Part shown: in pieces, positions 8,411-17,404 of the stretch
Numbering within the stretch: the first letter of the stretch is position 1
Layout: each line of letters begins with the position of its first letter
Source of the DNA: Bacillus_BD sp050389805
Lineage (GTDB): Bacteria > Bacillota > Bacilli > Bacillales > Cytobacillaceae
Reading direction: 5' to 3'
Length of the DNA: 64,000 nt
NCBI RefSeq assembly: GCF_050389805.1
Contig: NZ_CP130945.1
Location: 2,046,001-2,110,000, forward strand
Notes under the pieces: model-generated
Seen by the model: only the letters and a program-made list of their open reading frames with translations
What the model was told of the DNA's origin: nothing
Databases searched by the model: none
Program-made: the position numbers and the translations under genes

Positions 8411-8500
8411 AACTGATAGGTATCTAGCTCCAAGGGCGCTATCAGTTCAAGATCACAAGCCAGCTAAAAGGTCACAAAGAACGACCTCTTAGCTGGCTTG
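8411..8500. other. Two adjacent hairpins upstream of the recombinase
   Basis: AACTGATAG at 8411 pairs with CTATCAGTT at 8439. Immediately after, an 18-base arm CAAGCCAGCTAAAAGGTC (8456) pairs with 8483-8500 with one mismatch around a 9-base loop. There is no T tract in the forward direction. The structure could be part of a recombination site or an RNA element controlling the recombinase gene that begins 46 bases later. Confidence 0.45.
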
Positions 8501-8546
8501 AACTTGTGCTTTTCATATTTCTTTGTAGTGGGAGGGAGGCACCGAG

Positions 8547-9275
8547 ATGATAAATAAGACCGCTTATGCTGAACATGTGTACTTAACCAGTGGGGAATAT
8601 AGTTATCTCCTTGATAAGTTTGGAGAGTATGAGTTAAATAGAAAAATAGAAAAATTGAACCAGTCAAAAGTTCAAAATCCCAAAAGAATCAATAGCATCA
8701 AATCGGATTATCATGCTTTGATTAGTATTGGAATGCAAACCGTTCAACCCATTCGTGACCGATACTTAATTGAAGCCATGAAGGAGGAATTACGGAAAAC
8801 GTCCGAACGAAATTATTTTTTATTTGTATTGGGGATTAATACAGGGCTTAGAATAAGCGACTTACTTCCGCTTAGAGTGATAGATGTTCGTGGAAACACT
8901 CATATTGTGATAAAGGAAACCATAACAAGAAAAAGCAAAAGGTTTCTACTTAATGCTGAATTAAGAGGAATTATCGCGGATTACATACAAGGAAAAGAAG
9001 ATGAGGATTATCTTTTTCCTTCCCATAAAACCGGCCTTCCGATCCAAAGGGTACAAGCATACAAAATATTAAGCACTGCTGCAAATCGAGTAGGCATTAA
9101 AGATTTTTGAACGCACAGTATGAGAAAAACATTCGGTTACTTTCATTATATTATGATTAAAAGTGTGGCTTTATTGCAGCACATCTTTAATCATACATCT
9201 CCAGATATTACTTTGAGATATATCGGGATTAATCAAGATATTGTGGACCAAATTTTAGAACATTTCAGCTTATAA
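8547..9275 (+). pseudogene. Tyrosine recombinase (phage-type integrase) with in-frame stop
   Basis: The frame begins after a GGGAGG site and encodes a tyrosine recombinase. The first Arg is in NTGLRISDLLPL and the Lys is probably in TRKSKRF. At 9108-9110 a TGA interrupts the frame where relatives have a Gly (IKDF-stop-THSMRKT). Beyond it the same frame continues with HSMRKTFGY (HxxR), HIFNHTSPD (second His) and TLRYIGI (catalytic Tyr) to a stop at 9275. All catalytic residues survive, but a one-base change separates them, so the protein is inactive unless the stop is read through. Its former element cannot be delimited. Confidence 0.75.
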
Positions 9276-9322
9276 TGAGATGATGTTACAATAAAAAATC
9301 CAAGCGAAAGGGGGATGCGAAG

Positions 9323-10444
9323 GTGAAATTAATTAAAAGCAGAAGAAAAACGGAAGTCGATTATATATGTGAAGATATAAGTACGGATTATATAAAGCCT
9401 TGTTGGTTCCATATTAAAGACGAACAAAATCAAGATTTAGGGACCTTAACCGGCTATACCTTTAATATTCCCTTGATTATTAATGACCTGTTAACCAAAA
9501 AAGAATCTTTACTCGAATTTGATAGCATCTCTCATTTATGTATGTGTTTATGGGATGTATTAGAAAAACAAGTGGATCCCCTTAAAGACCAGGTGGGTGA
9601 CTTATATTTCTTAAATAACCTTTATTTAGAAGAATATGATGAAACGATTGAAAAAGACATTTTAGCTCTATTAAAGGATAAATATGAAATGATTGTTTAT
9701 TCTTTGGGTCAAGTGGAATTATTCGACACTAATGATATAACTAGGCCAGAAGGATATTTTACATCCCGAAAGGATATGTTGTTAGACATGGGGTGGGAAA
9801 ATAATAATCCTTATGGTTTCTTCGTATACAGAGGAGCCACAATTGAACAACAACCCGCTTCAAGACAAGACGAAGAAATAGAGGAAGTGGGATATGCAAC
9901 ACCAGTAGAAGATTGGGTTATCAGAAAAGGACTCAAATGGCTCCAGTCTTTATGGGATGGCATCATAAAGCAATCAAGTTTTTCAGAGCATTTTGAACGT
10001 ATAACTAATCTTCAAGATACAGGGATGGATGGCGTTCACTTTTTAAAGATACTTAAAGTGAAGGATTATAAACAGTTTGATCCGCTAGATGATTATATAG
10101 GCGAAGCACCTGTTTATGCTCCTATCCTTAGATCAGAGGCTTTATATATCACGTATAAAAGGAAAAAATACATGATTTCCTTCTCGCAAGACATATGGGA
10201 TGGAAATATGGTTGAAAACATATCTATTGGTCGTTATGACGAACTATTTAAGGGATATGTCTTTGGTCAAGGTTTCTTCGACTTGGATGCTACAGGTTGG
10301 ATGGATGAAATCATCAGCGATCTTTTTAATCGGATTTATTTACAATACAAAGCTGAAAGCCAGTCTATGAATAATCAAGAATCATTATTTGCTTTAGCCT
10401 TAAAAGGGCCAGTTCTTATCCATAATAACCAACCAAAAAAGTAA
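9323..10444 (+). CDS. Large hypothetical protein, GTG start
   Basis: A 373-residue soluble protein starts at GTG with AAAGGGGG eight bases upstream. It is acidic, rich in aromatic residues, and has no signal peptide or membrane segment. Visible segments include CWFHIKDEQNQDLGTLTGYT near residue 28, EDWVIRKGLKWLQSLWDGI near 200 and RSEALYITYKRKKYMISFSQ near 272. None matches a family I know. It lies 48 bases after the broken recombinase and has its own terminator, so it may be cargo of the lost integrative element. Confidence 0.65.
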   Translation: MKLIKSRRKTEVDYICEDISTDYIKPCWFHIKDEQNQDLGTLTGYTFNIPLIINDLLTKKESLLEFDSISHLCMCLWDVLEKQVDPLKDQVGDLYFLNNLYLEEYDETIEKDILALLKDKYEMIVYSLGQVELFDTNDITRPEGYFTSRKDMLLDMGWENNNPYGFFVYRGATIEQQPASRQDEEIEEVGYATPVEDWVIRKGLKWLQSLWDGIIKQSSFSEHFERITNLQDTGMDGVHFLKILKVKDYKQFDPLDDYIGEAPVYAPILRSEALYITYKRKKYMISFSQDIWDGNMVENISIGRYDELFKGYVFGQGFFDLDATGWMDEIISDLFNRIYLQYKAESQSMNNQESLFALALKGPVLIHNNQPKK

Positions 10445-10475
10445 TTGTAATTCACTTAATTTCAATAAAGTTGCA

Positions 10476-10513
10476 AAATACCCTTTTAGCTGGTTTGCTA
10501 ACAGGGTATTTTT
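10476..10513 (+). terminator. Terminator after the 373-aa gene
   Basis: AAAATACCCT pairs with AGGGTATTTT around an A/T-rich loop, followed by T residues. Confidence 0.8.
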
Positions 10514-10607
10514 ATAATAAGCAACATTTATTAAAAAATTCCGATATTTTCATGAAGTTTCAGGACCAACTGCTAGATTAAAGGTATAGCGTAAAGGAGT
10601 GAAATTC

Positions 10608-10688
10608 ATGATAGAGCAAATCGAATGTAAATCATTTCTAAAAATTATGCAAAAAATGTTCTTCAATAAGGAAGAACATTTTTTTTAG
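10608..10688 (+). other. Remnant 26-codon frame running into a terminator
   Basis: AAAGGAG precedes an ATG that reads MIEQIECKSFLKIMQ, then the frame runs into the terminator stem at 10651-10686 and stops. A gene start fused to a terminator suggests a deletion that removed the gene body. A genuine small protein cannot be excluded. Confidence 0.35.
10651..10686 (+). terminator. Strong terminator
   Basis: AATGTTCTTC pairs perfectly with GAAGAACATT around a six-base loop and is followed by eight T residues. Confidence 0.85.
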
Positions 10689-10810
10689 TCCATTCAGATA
10701 AATTATTAACGATCATTAAAATTAACGAGAAAAAGATGCATTCTTTTTAGACTATCCCTTGTATAAATTTTATAATTAAGAAAAGAGGGAGTCTTCAGGA
10801 GGGGAAATTA

Positions 10811-10972
10811 GTGAGATTTGCTGCTTTTATTGATTATATAAATCAGGGTAGAAAGAGAAAAAATACCTTTAATAATATTAAAGAAGAATTTATAGAAAAA
10901 GGTTATGAAAACTTTTTGTTTTTAACGTACTCAGAAGAACAAGAAATAACATCAGATGTTGAGAAGAAATGA
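10811..10972 (+). CDS. Small protein or frameshifted gene start, GTG start
   Basis: An AGGAGGGG site precedes a GTG. The 53-residue product begins MRFAAFIDYINQGRKRKNTF and is basic then acidic. Just after its stop another frame (KEMKSPKVPDLLLPIIQAIE) stays open for about 40 codons, so a longer gene may have been broken near 10970. The family is unknown. Confidence 0.4.
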   Translation: MRFAAFIDYINQGRKRKNTFNNIKEEFIEKGYENFLFLTYSEEQEITSDVEKK

Positions 10973-11348
10973 AAGAAATGAAAAGTCCAAAAGTACCTGA
11001 TTTATTATTACCGATTATCCAGGCCATTGAAGAAATATCTGTATTAACATTAATTTGCATATGCATAATATTCTTTCACCTCAAGAATATTATCCATTAA
11101 CTTATCAAAGCTGTACATCATTAAACAATCATTTCTGTACATCCTTAAGTTAGCATTTATATTTGTGTTTTATTTAAAGTTGACTGATATTTATTGGAGT
11201 GAGGTGTACCACAAGTGATTGGATAACAAAATAACATACGAATATTAAATAATAAAATATAAAAGTTTGATTTGCTATTATTAAAAGAAATTGTAAAACG
11301 TCCTTATTTTTATAAGCACATAAAAATGATTACAAAGAGGGTACATAT
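10973..11348. other. AT-rich intergenic region
   Basis: It holds the out-of-frame continuation of the small frame at 10811 (to about 11100) and then AT-rich sequence that should contain the promoter of the membrane protein gene. Nothing else was recognised. Confidence 0.4.
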
Positions 11349-12746
11349 ATGGAGAGTAAAAGCGATAATAAAAAGAAAAAGACTTCTTTTTTTACGAAAC
11401 TTGGAAATGATGTTGATAGGATAGAAAATGAGCACCCGAAAAGAATAGAACTATTATTACTGTGTTTTTTTGTAATATTTACAGCTTTAATAGTTTCTAT
11501 TCACCATATACCCATTTACTATGGTCCATTTGAACCTGTTTGGTTGTACAATTTATTATTATCTTTAGTTATAACTGATAGTTTTTTAGGTAATATAACT
11601 TCAATTATGTTTGGAGTTACTTCTGGAATTCTTTCTCTAATGGGTCTCGTTGCAATATTCGTATCATTAAATAGTCAACATAAAATTCAAAAATGTAGAG
11701 AGATATATTGGGAGATAATAGAAATACAAGGTAACTACGATTTAAACATATATGAGATATCTGAGAAAATGACAAATAAGATATGGTTATACTCAAAGGT
11801 ATTTAATTCTGAAGAGAAATTTATCAAATATGTAATATGGGTATCTCAATTCACTATAGTTCTCGTAATTCTTTTATGGTCATTAATCGTTGCATTTATT
11901 GATGGAACTTATCTTGAAAATACACTTATTTGGATATCATACATTTCAGGGACAATTATCTTATTGCTGTTTTTTAACATTTTAGGAAAACTAAAAAGAG
12001 GAACACACATTGGAGAATTACCTGAGGTGAATGATATTTTAGATATATCAAAAGAAGGTGAGCATGGAATTAGGTCTATATTTTTAGCGGTTAATAATTT
12101 TGAATTTTATGCACGGTTACTATGGGAATATAGTGATGTTCTACAATATCAACCTTACGATCTAGAATATGAAATAGGAGTGGATACAAGATTACCTTTG
12201 TCTGGATTCCGTCTTTATATAGAAGAGATTAAGGAATCTGAGGAGGGGTTCTTGTTAAGTGAGATTTACGAAGATGAACTGTATATTGATTTGCCTAGTA
12301 AGGGGAATGAGAAAAATGTTACTGAATGGATTAACAAGAATTCAGTTAATGAATCATACGTAATAAAAGAATTAACTGAAAGTGTTGATTATGATGAATG
12401 GGGAGAATTAGGAGATATAAAAACCATTCCTAGTAAACTACCAGAAAAATTGATAATTACATGTGTTCTAACTCCAATTAATAACCTTCCTGTATTGAAG
12501 AAAAGTTACTTTAGTAAAGATTATAAAAGCTTTAGTGTCTATAATGACAAGCAAATATTAAAATTAAAGTTTACAGTTTATGTTGATGAAATTAGAGGGA
12601 ACTCCTACTTTTCATCATTAACTGACATAGTAGAATATGATATAAGAGGAAGAATACAAAAAGATAGGCGTAAGTATAAAACAAAATGGGATGAGTTGAA
12701 CGAGGAAGAATATAAAAATAGTGACATATTTACAGGCGTATACTAA
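11349..12746 (+). CDS. Four-helix membrane protein with long cytoplasmic domain
   Basis: A 465-residue protein starts after an AAAGAGGG site. The N-terminus is highly basic (KSDNKKKKTSFF). Four hydrophobic helices follow: around residues 33-52 (LLLLCFFVIFTALIVSI), 78-105 (NITSIMFGVTSGILSLMGL), 161-181 (VIWVSQFTIVLVILLWSL) and 195-213 (WISYISGTIILLLFFNIL). A charged region of about 30-50 residues separates the pairs, and about 250 soluble residues follow. No catalytic motif is visible in the soluble part. The layout resembles sensor or effector membrane proteins, but I do not recognise the family. Strong AT bias and isolation between repeats hint at recent acquisition. Confidence 0.7.
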   Translation: MESKSDNKKKKTSFFTKLGNDVDRIENEHPKRIELLLLCFFVIFTALIVSIHHIPIYYGPFEPVWLYNLLLSLVITDSFLGNITSIMFGVTSGILSLMGLVAIFVSLNSQHKIQKCREIYWEIIEIQGNYDLNIYEISEKMTNKIWLYSKVFNSEEKFIKYVIWVSQFTIVLVILLWSLIVAFIDGTYLENTLIWISYISGTIILLLFFNILGKLKRGTHIGELPEVNDILDISKEGEHGIRSIFLAVNNFEFYARLLWEYSDVLQYQPYDLEYEIGVDTRLPLSGFRLYIEEIKESEEGFLLSEIYEDELYIDLPSKGNEKNVTEWINKNSVNESYVIKELTESVDYDEWGELGDIKTIPSKLPEKLIITCVLTPINNLPVLKKSYFSKDYKSFSVYNDKQILKLKFTVYVDEIRGNSYFSSLTDIVEYDIRGRIQKDRRKYKTKWDELNEEEYKNSDIFTGVY

Positions 12747-12758
12747 TAAACTATAGAT

Positions 12759-12783
12759 TTCTGTGCCTGTCATCACCCGAGAT
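12759..12783 (-). repeat. Dispersed GTGACAGG repeat, half-copy on reverse strand
   Basis: TTCTGTGCCTGTCATCACCC is the reverse complement of the right half of the repeat seen at 3297. Confidence 0.55.
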
Positions 12784-13005
12784 TTAGCGAACGAATGTTA
12801 TTGACATTATATGATGTTTTGTCTTTGATTAAGTCTGAAGGCCACTGTTCCAGTAGCTGAGGGATGTTTTAGGAACATAGTTTAGTTTGATTAAAAAAGC
12901 CATCATGAAATAGATGGATTAAATCTAGAGTAGGATAGATCCTTACATTCCATGAATTAACTTTCATGCTTGCAGTTGTGCTTGTCAGTATCGACTATAG
13001 CAATA
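12784..13005. other. Intergenic sequence without a recognisable feature
   Basis: No gene, terminator or structured RNA could be supported between the two repeat copies. Confidence 0.4.
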
Positions 13006-13050
13006 TGTGAAACATTTAGTGAAACAAGATACTTCGGGGAGTGACAGGTA
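13006..13050 (+). repeat. Dispersed GTGGAACAAGA repeat, copy 3
   Basis: GTGAAACATTTAGTGAAAC then AAGATACTTCGGGG and AGTGACAGGTA; diverged but in the same order as the other copies. Confidence 0.65.
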
Positions 13051-13091
13051 TGCTTCCTTATATATCTGAACTGATTTCGAATAGTATTTGT

Positions 13092-13196
13092 GAGTCAAAG
13101 GGACAGGTCCATTGACTCACTGAGAAGTCAAAATATCAAAGACAAAATTGAGTCAAGGAACCTGTCCCCCTGACTCATCCCCCTGACTCAATGACT
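13092..13196. repeat. GAGTCAA...TTGACTC / CCTGTCCC intergenic repeat
   Basis: GAGTCAAAGGGACAGGTCC followed by ATTGACTCAC, then GAGTCAAGGAACCTGTCCCC and two CTGACTCA units. The two halves can pair with each other. Related pieces occur at 1330-1352, 17405-17646 and 20826-20852. Confidence 0.65.
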
Positions 13197-13374
13197 GCAA
13201 CCACTCTATATCATTAAATAGGCTTCACGAACAAATAGTAATAAACAGTGATCTTATGGGATAATATCATAGAAAATGTAAATTTATTTTTTCATGATTA
13301 ATCAGTTAGACTTGAATCTCACTAGGAGTGCAGGTTCAATTTTTAAAAACAAGTATCATCTTTTGGAGGTAGGA

Positions 13375-14448
13375 ATGGAAACATCAATTATTCGTCATGT
13401 TGAAGCAGGAGTCGGGTGGTTAAAGTTAAACCGTCCCAAGGCCCTTAATGCCTTATCTGTAGAAATGGTAGATAGTCTTTATGAAATATTGGATACATGG
13501 AGAGCAGATTCCAACGTGTCCTTGATCATGATTTCGGGTGAAGGCACAAAAGGACTTTGTGCTGGTGGCGATATTCGTTTCCTTTATGAACAGAGGAACA
13601 ATCAAGTAGAGAAACATGCAGAGCATTTCTTTACGACAGAATATCGGTTGGATTGGATGATCCATCAATATCCAAAACCCATTCTCGTGTATATGGATGG
13701 TATTGTCATGGGAGGTGGAGTAGGATTATCGGTCGGTGCAAGTGAAAGAATCGTTACTGAGAAGACCAAATGGGCCATGCCTGAAATGAATATTGGCTTT
13801 TTCCCAGATGTAGGAGCCAGTTATTTTCTAAATAGAATGCCTGGTCATATCGGACGTTATTTAGCACTTACAGCGGAAACCATCAATGCTGCAGATGCCC
13901 TGTATGTAGGTGCAGCCGATCGTTATATGGAAAGTTCGCAATGGGAAACATTTATAAACGAAGTTCAAAATAAAAACTGGAGCTTGCAAAATACGAAAAA
14001 ACAACTTACTGAGTTACTAGATTCCATTTGTACGCCGCAACCATTAGATTCTTCTCTATCAGAATGGCAATCAAAGATCGACAAGCATTTTGCTTTTGAC
14101 ACGGTAGAGGAAATGATTCAATCATTGGGTCTTGCCGCTAATGCAGGGGATGAATGGTCGTTAAAAACAAAAAAGATAATTGAAGCTAAATCTCCAACTT
14201 CCTTAAAAGTAACATTAAGCCAAATGCAGAGGGGAGAATCCCAATCACTCCTTTCATGCTTTAATATGGAACTCGCATTAAGTATGAACTTTATGAAAAA
14301 TCACGATTTCTATGAAGGAGTGCGGTCCGTATTAGTGGATAAGGATCGCAACCCACAATGGGACCCTAAAACTTTCGCCGAGGTAAGTCCAGAGGATGTT
14401 GAAAGCTATTTTCATCACACTATTAATGATTCACATCCTATCAAGTAA
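13375..14448 (+). CDS. 3-hydroxyisobutyryl-CoA hydrolase-type enoyl-CoA hydratase/isomerase family protein
   Basis: A 357-residue cytoplasmic enzyme of the crotonase fold. The oxyanion-hole segments are clear: KGLCAGGDIRFLYE near residue 62 and MDGIVMGGGVGLSVGAS near 107, followed by MPEMNIGFFPDVGASYFL. The length, longer than the 260 residues of simple hydratases, and the C-terminal half (SLSCFNMELALSMNFM type, then EGVRSVLVDKDRNPQWDP) fit 3-hydroxyisobutyryl-CoA hydrolase, which releases CoA in valine breakdown. I chose the ATG at 13375, with TTTGGAGG upstream; a longer reading from 13294 lacks a ribosome site. It stands alone, without other valine-pathway genes. Confidence 0.85.
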   Translation: METSIIRHVEAGVGWLKLNRPKALNALSVEMVDSLYEILDTWRADSNVSLIMISGEGTKGLCAGGDIRFLYEQRNNQVEKHAEHFFTTEYRLDWMIHQYPKPILVYMDGIVMGGGVGLSVGASERIVTEKTKWAMPEMNIGFFPDVGASYFLNRMPGHIGRYLALTAETINAADALYVGAADRYMESSQWETFINEVQNKNWSLQNTKKQLTELLDSICTPQPLDSSLSEWQSKIDKHFAFDTVEEMIQSLGLAANAGDEWSLKTKKIIEAKSPTSLKVTLSQMQRGESQSLLSCFNMELALSMNFMKNHDFYEGVRSVLVDKDRNPQWDPKTFAEVSPEDVESYFHHTINDSHPIK

Positions 14449-14460
14449 AAAGCTGTGGGT

Positions 14461-14574
14461 CAAAGGGACGGTACTGTGTCCCTGGCCGCGGCATTTCAAG
14501 CCGTAAATCTACACTACAGATAATTGCTGCACCCCTTAAACTCCCCATACTCCCTTTTCTTGTTATAAGTTTTC
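14461..14574 (-). pseudogene. Duplicated 3' end of the NERD/zinc-finger gene
   Basis: About 110 bases closely match 16143-16253, which covers the last codons and downstream flank of the NERD-domain gene at 16174. On the reverse strand this copy still encodes KKREYGEFKGCSNY, like KGKYGEFKGCSNYPKC of the intact gene, then hits a stop. It is a remnant of a duplicated or older copy. Confidence 0.6.
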
Positions 14575-14609
14575 TTATACAGTCAGTTTCCTATTTCCTT
14601 AAACAATAG

Positions 14610-14676
14610 AAAACGATACTTTTAGTTAGATTTGGTGAAAATTGGGAAAACAAGGGAACCTTCCCCATGTTTCCCG
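14610..14676. repeat. Intergenic repeat, copy 2 (GGGAAACA...TGTTTCCC type)
   Basis: It matches 1266-1330, including GAAAACGATACTT and the inverted arms GGGAAAACAAGGGAACC and CCATGTTTCCC. Confidence 0.7.
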
Positions 14677-14920
14677 GTAGTTTATTAGGTAAAAGGCTAT
14701 TTCTAAATAACTAGTAAAAAATGCACTTAAAGTAACGGATGCATGATCCAGAACTTTATTATTATCGAAAGACTTAGGAGGATTTAACTACCTTTATATA
14801 GAATACCTTATATAGATAGATTAGTTTTAGATTACATGATATTGATTATTTTCAGAATACTTAGAAAACATTAAATCTATTAATTTTTATAGATTGTATA
14901 AAATAAAGGGGGGAAAGGCG

Positions 14921-15916
14921 ATGAGAAAATGGGTTCTTCTTTTTGTTATGGTAATTTTGACGTTTCTTTGTGTAGGGATATCTTCCGTTTATGCAGCAGG
15001 AAGCCAACTCATTATCATTAATAAATCAAACAATCAGCTTGCTTATTATGAAAACAGTCAACTGAAAAAAGTGTTTTCAGTAGGGACAGGCAGAAGTCAA
15101 TCACTAACTCCTGAAGGCACCTTTAAAATTGTGAACAAGATCAAGAATCGACCTTATTATTCAGGTAATATTCCAGGTGGAGACCCACGCAACCCTCTTG
15201 GTGACCGATGGCTTGGACTGAATGCAAATGGAACATGGGGAACAACCTATGCGATTCACGGTAACAACAACCCTAATTCAATCGGTGGATATGTGAGTAG
15301 CGGTTGTGTGCGAATGCATGACAGCGAGATAGAATGGCTGTTTAATCAAGTTCCTGTCAATACACCTGTTATTATCACGACTTCAGGAAACTCATTTGAT
15401 GCAATCGCGGCTTCAAACGGATTTAAAGTAGAGGCTAGCCCCGTGTCTACTGTCGTAAATGGATCAATTCTTAAAAAAGGAAGTAGAGGTCCTGCTGTTA
15501 AGGAGATTCAGCAAACGCTTACTTCTTTGGGGTTTAGCACAAAGGGGATTGATGGAGTATTTGGTTCAAATACGGATCAGGCAGTTCGCCAATTTCAGAA
15601 GTCTCGAGGTCTAGTTGTAGATGGTATTGTTGGAAATGCAACGAAAAATGCACTTGGACAAACGACAACAACGAAGCCAACATCTCCTTCTCCATCCTCA
15701 TCTCTAAATAAAAGCAGTATCCTTAAAAAAGGAAATAAAGGTGCTGCTGTTACAGAGCTTCAACGTCTCCTTACTGAAAAAGGATTTAATACAAAAGGGG
15801 TTGACGGAATATTTGGTTCAAGAACGGATCAGGCAGTCCGCCAATTCCAAAAGGCACGTGGTCTAGCTGTGGATGGTATTGTTGGTAACGCAACGAAAAA
15901 AGCACTTGGAAGTTAA
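14921..15916 (+). CDS. Secreted L,D-transpeptidase with two peptidoglycan-binding domains
   Basis: A 331-residue exported protein. Residues 1-25 form a Sec signal peptide ending near VYAAG. Residues 26-155 are a YkuD L,D-transpeptidase domain with the catalytic block HGNNNPNSIGGYVSSGCVRM (nucleophile Cys, with the His ahead). Two PG_binding_1 domains follow, each opening with ILKKG and containing GVFGS or GIFGS and VDGIVGNATK, joined by a Thr/Ser/Pro linker near residue 250. It should form 3-3 or protein crosslinks in the cell wall, as in spore or stationary-phase wall. I chose the ATG at 14921, which follows a GGGGG/AAAGG ribosome site. Unlike classical YkuD, the anchoring domains are C-terminal and not LysM. 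Confidence 0.9.
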   Translation: MRKWVLLFVMVILTFLCVGISSVYAAGSQLIIINKSNNQLAYYENSQLKKVFSVGTGRSQSLTPEGTFKIVNKIKNRPYYSGNIPGGDPRNPLGDRWLGLNANGTWGTTYAIHGNNNPNSIGGYVSSGCVRMHDSEIEWLFNQVPVNTPVIITTSGNSFDAIAASNGFKVEASPVSTVVNGSILKKGSRGPAVKEIQQTLTSLGFSTKGIDGVFGSNTDQAVRQFQKSRGLVVDGIVGNATKNALGQTTTTKPTSPSPSSSLNKSSILKKGNKGAAVTELQRLLTEKGFNTKGVDGIFGSRTDQAVRQFQKARGLAVDGIVGNATKKALGS

Positions 15917-15956
15917 TGATAACTATATTTCTTCATTCTTAATAGAGTTTATGCAG

Positions 15957-15999
15957 TCCATCTAAAGCTTACTTATAGGCTTTAGATGGATGCTTTTTT
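15957..15999 (+). terminator. Terminator after the L,D-transpeptidase
   Basis: TCCATCTAAAGC pairs with GCTTTAGATGGA around a short loop, followed closely by a T tract. Confidence 0.85.
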
Positions 16000-16173
16000 A
16001 ATAAAACAATGAGTTTTTTATATTGGGGATCAGTTTTAGTAAATTTATTTTTGAGCTAACCATTAGATTATTATGGTAAATTTTAACTTGTGAGAAGTTG
16101 TTTTATAGTTATTGAAAAGGGGATATCACAAATGTAAATTGGATAAAGGCACAGTGTCCCTAGCCCTGGTATT

Positions 16174-16950
16174 TCACCCCGTAAACCTACACTTCGGATA
16201 ATTACTACACCCCTTAAACTCCCCATACTTTCCTTTTCTTGTTACAAGTTTTCCTCCACATTGAGGACAAATATCTGAAACAACCTTATGATTTTGCTTC
16301 TTTATATCTTGTTTAATGGTAGCGATATGTTCCTTCTTCTGAACCTTTTTCTCTTTTTTATCCTTTTTATAGGTGGACGAAAGCAATAGGTGAATTTTCT
16401 TTCTAGTAAAAGGAGAAAGCGTATATTCCTTAGGGGTATATTCAATTGTCATTATTAAATCACGCATTTTAATGACGTTCACCTGATGAAAGGGTTCGTT
16501 AAATTTTAACGTAGCTTGTCTACCGAATACGACCATCGAGTACATCGGAATGTCGCTAAAGGAATCACCAAGAAAATGACGCAGTTCTTTCATATGCCCG
16601 GAATTTTGCCAAATGGGATTGTAGAATTTTTCTTTCCGTTTATAAATAACTTGTGTCCAATATTTACTGTTTTGCGAACCAAAAATCCACCCATTGAAGT
16701 TCTTTGTTTCAATCACAAACAAGCCTTTATCGGAAATGAGAACATGATCAATTTGTGTGGTCGTCCCATTTTTTCGGGGAATATATAGATCATTAAGAAG
16801 AGTATAACGATCGGGATCTAATGAATGCAGGAGTTTAGAAACCTGCTTTTCTCCATATGAACCTTTTAAACTTGCAAAATTAAATCCAACCCAAAATGTA
16901 AGGATCATCATGAATAATAAAAATATCAATGAATAGAAAAGAAAATACAT
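16174..16950 (-). CDS. NERD-domain protein with membrane anchor and C4 zinc finger
   Basis: A 258-residue protein. A hydrophobic helix (LFYSLIFLLFMMILTFWVGF) spans residues 3-22. A NERD domain follows from YGEKQVSKLL to about residue 150; QIDHVLISDKGLFVIETKN has the Asp and Glu-x-Lys arrangement of a nuclease core. A C-terminal topoisomerase-type zinc finger reads CPQCGG then GCSNYPKC. NERD proteins are thought to process nucleic acids, but their role is unproven. The start at 16950 has AGGAGG eight bases upstream; a longer reading from 17094 would overlap the divergent gene at 17093 and lacks a site. A partial second copy of its 3' end lies at 14461. Confidence 0.8.
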   Translation of the reverse strand: MYFLFYSLIFLLFMMILTFWVGFNFASLKGSYGEKQVSKLLHSLDPDRYTLLNDLYIPRKNGTTTQIDHVLISDKGLFVIETKNFNGWIFGSQNSKYWTQVIYKRKEKFYNPIWQNSGHMKELRHFLGDSFSDIPMYSMVVFGRQATLKFNEPFHQVNVIKMRDLIMTIEYTPKEYTLSPFTRKKIHLLLSSTYKKDKKEKKVQKKEHIATIKQDIKKQNHKVVSDICPQCGGKLVTRKGKYGEFKGCSNYPKCRFTG

Positions 16951-17092
16951 AGAGAATACCTCCTGTGTAAAAATACCTATTTTCAGAATAACACAATTTG
17001 GTATTTTAGGGTGGAGAATAGAAGAATCCGCCTTATTAATGATAAAGTAGTAAGAGTGAATATGTTCAAAAGGTGCTGAAGGGGGAATTCGC

Positions 17093-17392
17093 ATGAAGAG
17101 AATAGATGAATATTTTGAAACTGCAATGGAAGCTTGGGATATGATGCAAAAGACTTCTGGTGCTGAAGGGGCGGAGTGGGCAGAAAGATTTGAACGTTAC
17201 TTTTATGAATTCATCGATGAATTGAAAAAATGGTGGGAAACGCTTTCGCCAAAACCAACTTCTGTAGAGGATGCAGAGCAGTTGCCGGAGATACAGAAGT
17301 GGATGGAGCGAATCCCTGCACCTGTACAACTCAATTTTCTCATGGAATTAGAGGATATTTTGGATGGCGTTGAAACGAAGCGTTTTGATTGA
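17093..17392 (+). CDS. Small acidic helical protein, unknown function
   Basis: A 99-residue acidic protein begins after AAGGGGGAATTCGC, a good ribosome site. It is rich in Trp and Glu (EGAEWAERFERYFYEFIDEL, then KKWWETL) and is predicted to be entirely helical. It is divergent from the NERD gene with 142 bases between starts, so the two promoters share that gap. The family is not recognised. Confidence 0.65.
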   Translation: MKRIDEYFETAMEAWDMMQKTSGAEGAEWAERFERYFYEFIDELKKWWETLSPKPTSVEDAEQLPEIQKWMERIPAPVQLNFLMELEDILDGVETKRFD

Positions 17393-17404
17393 AACTTTGG
17401 AATA

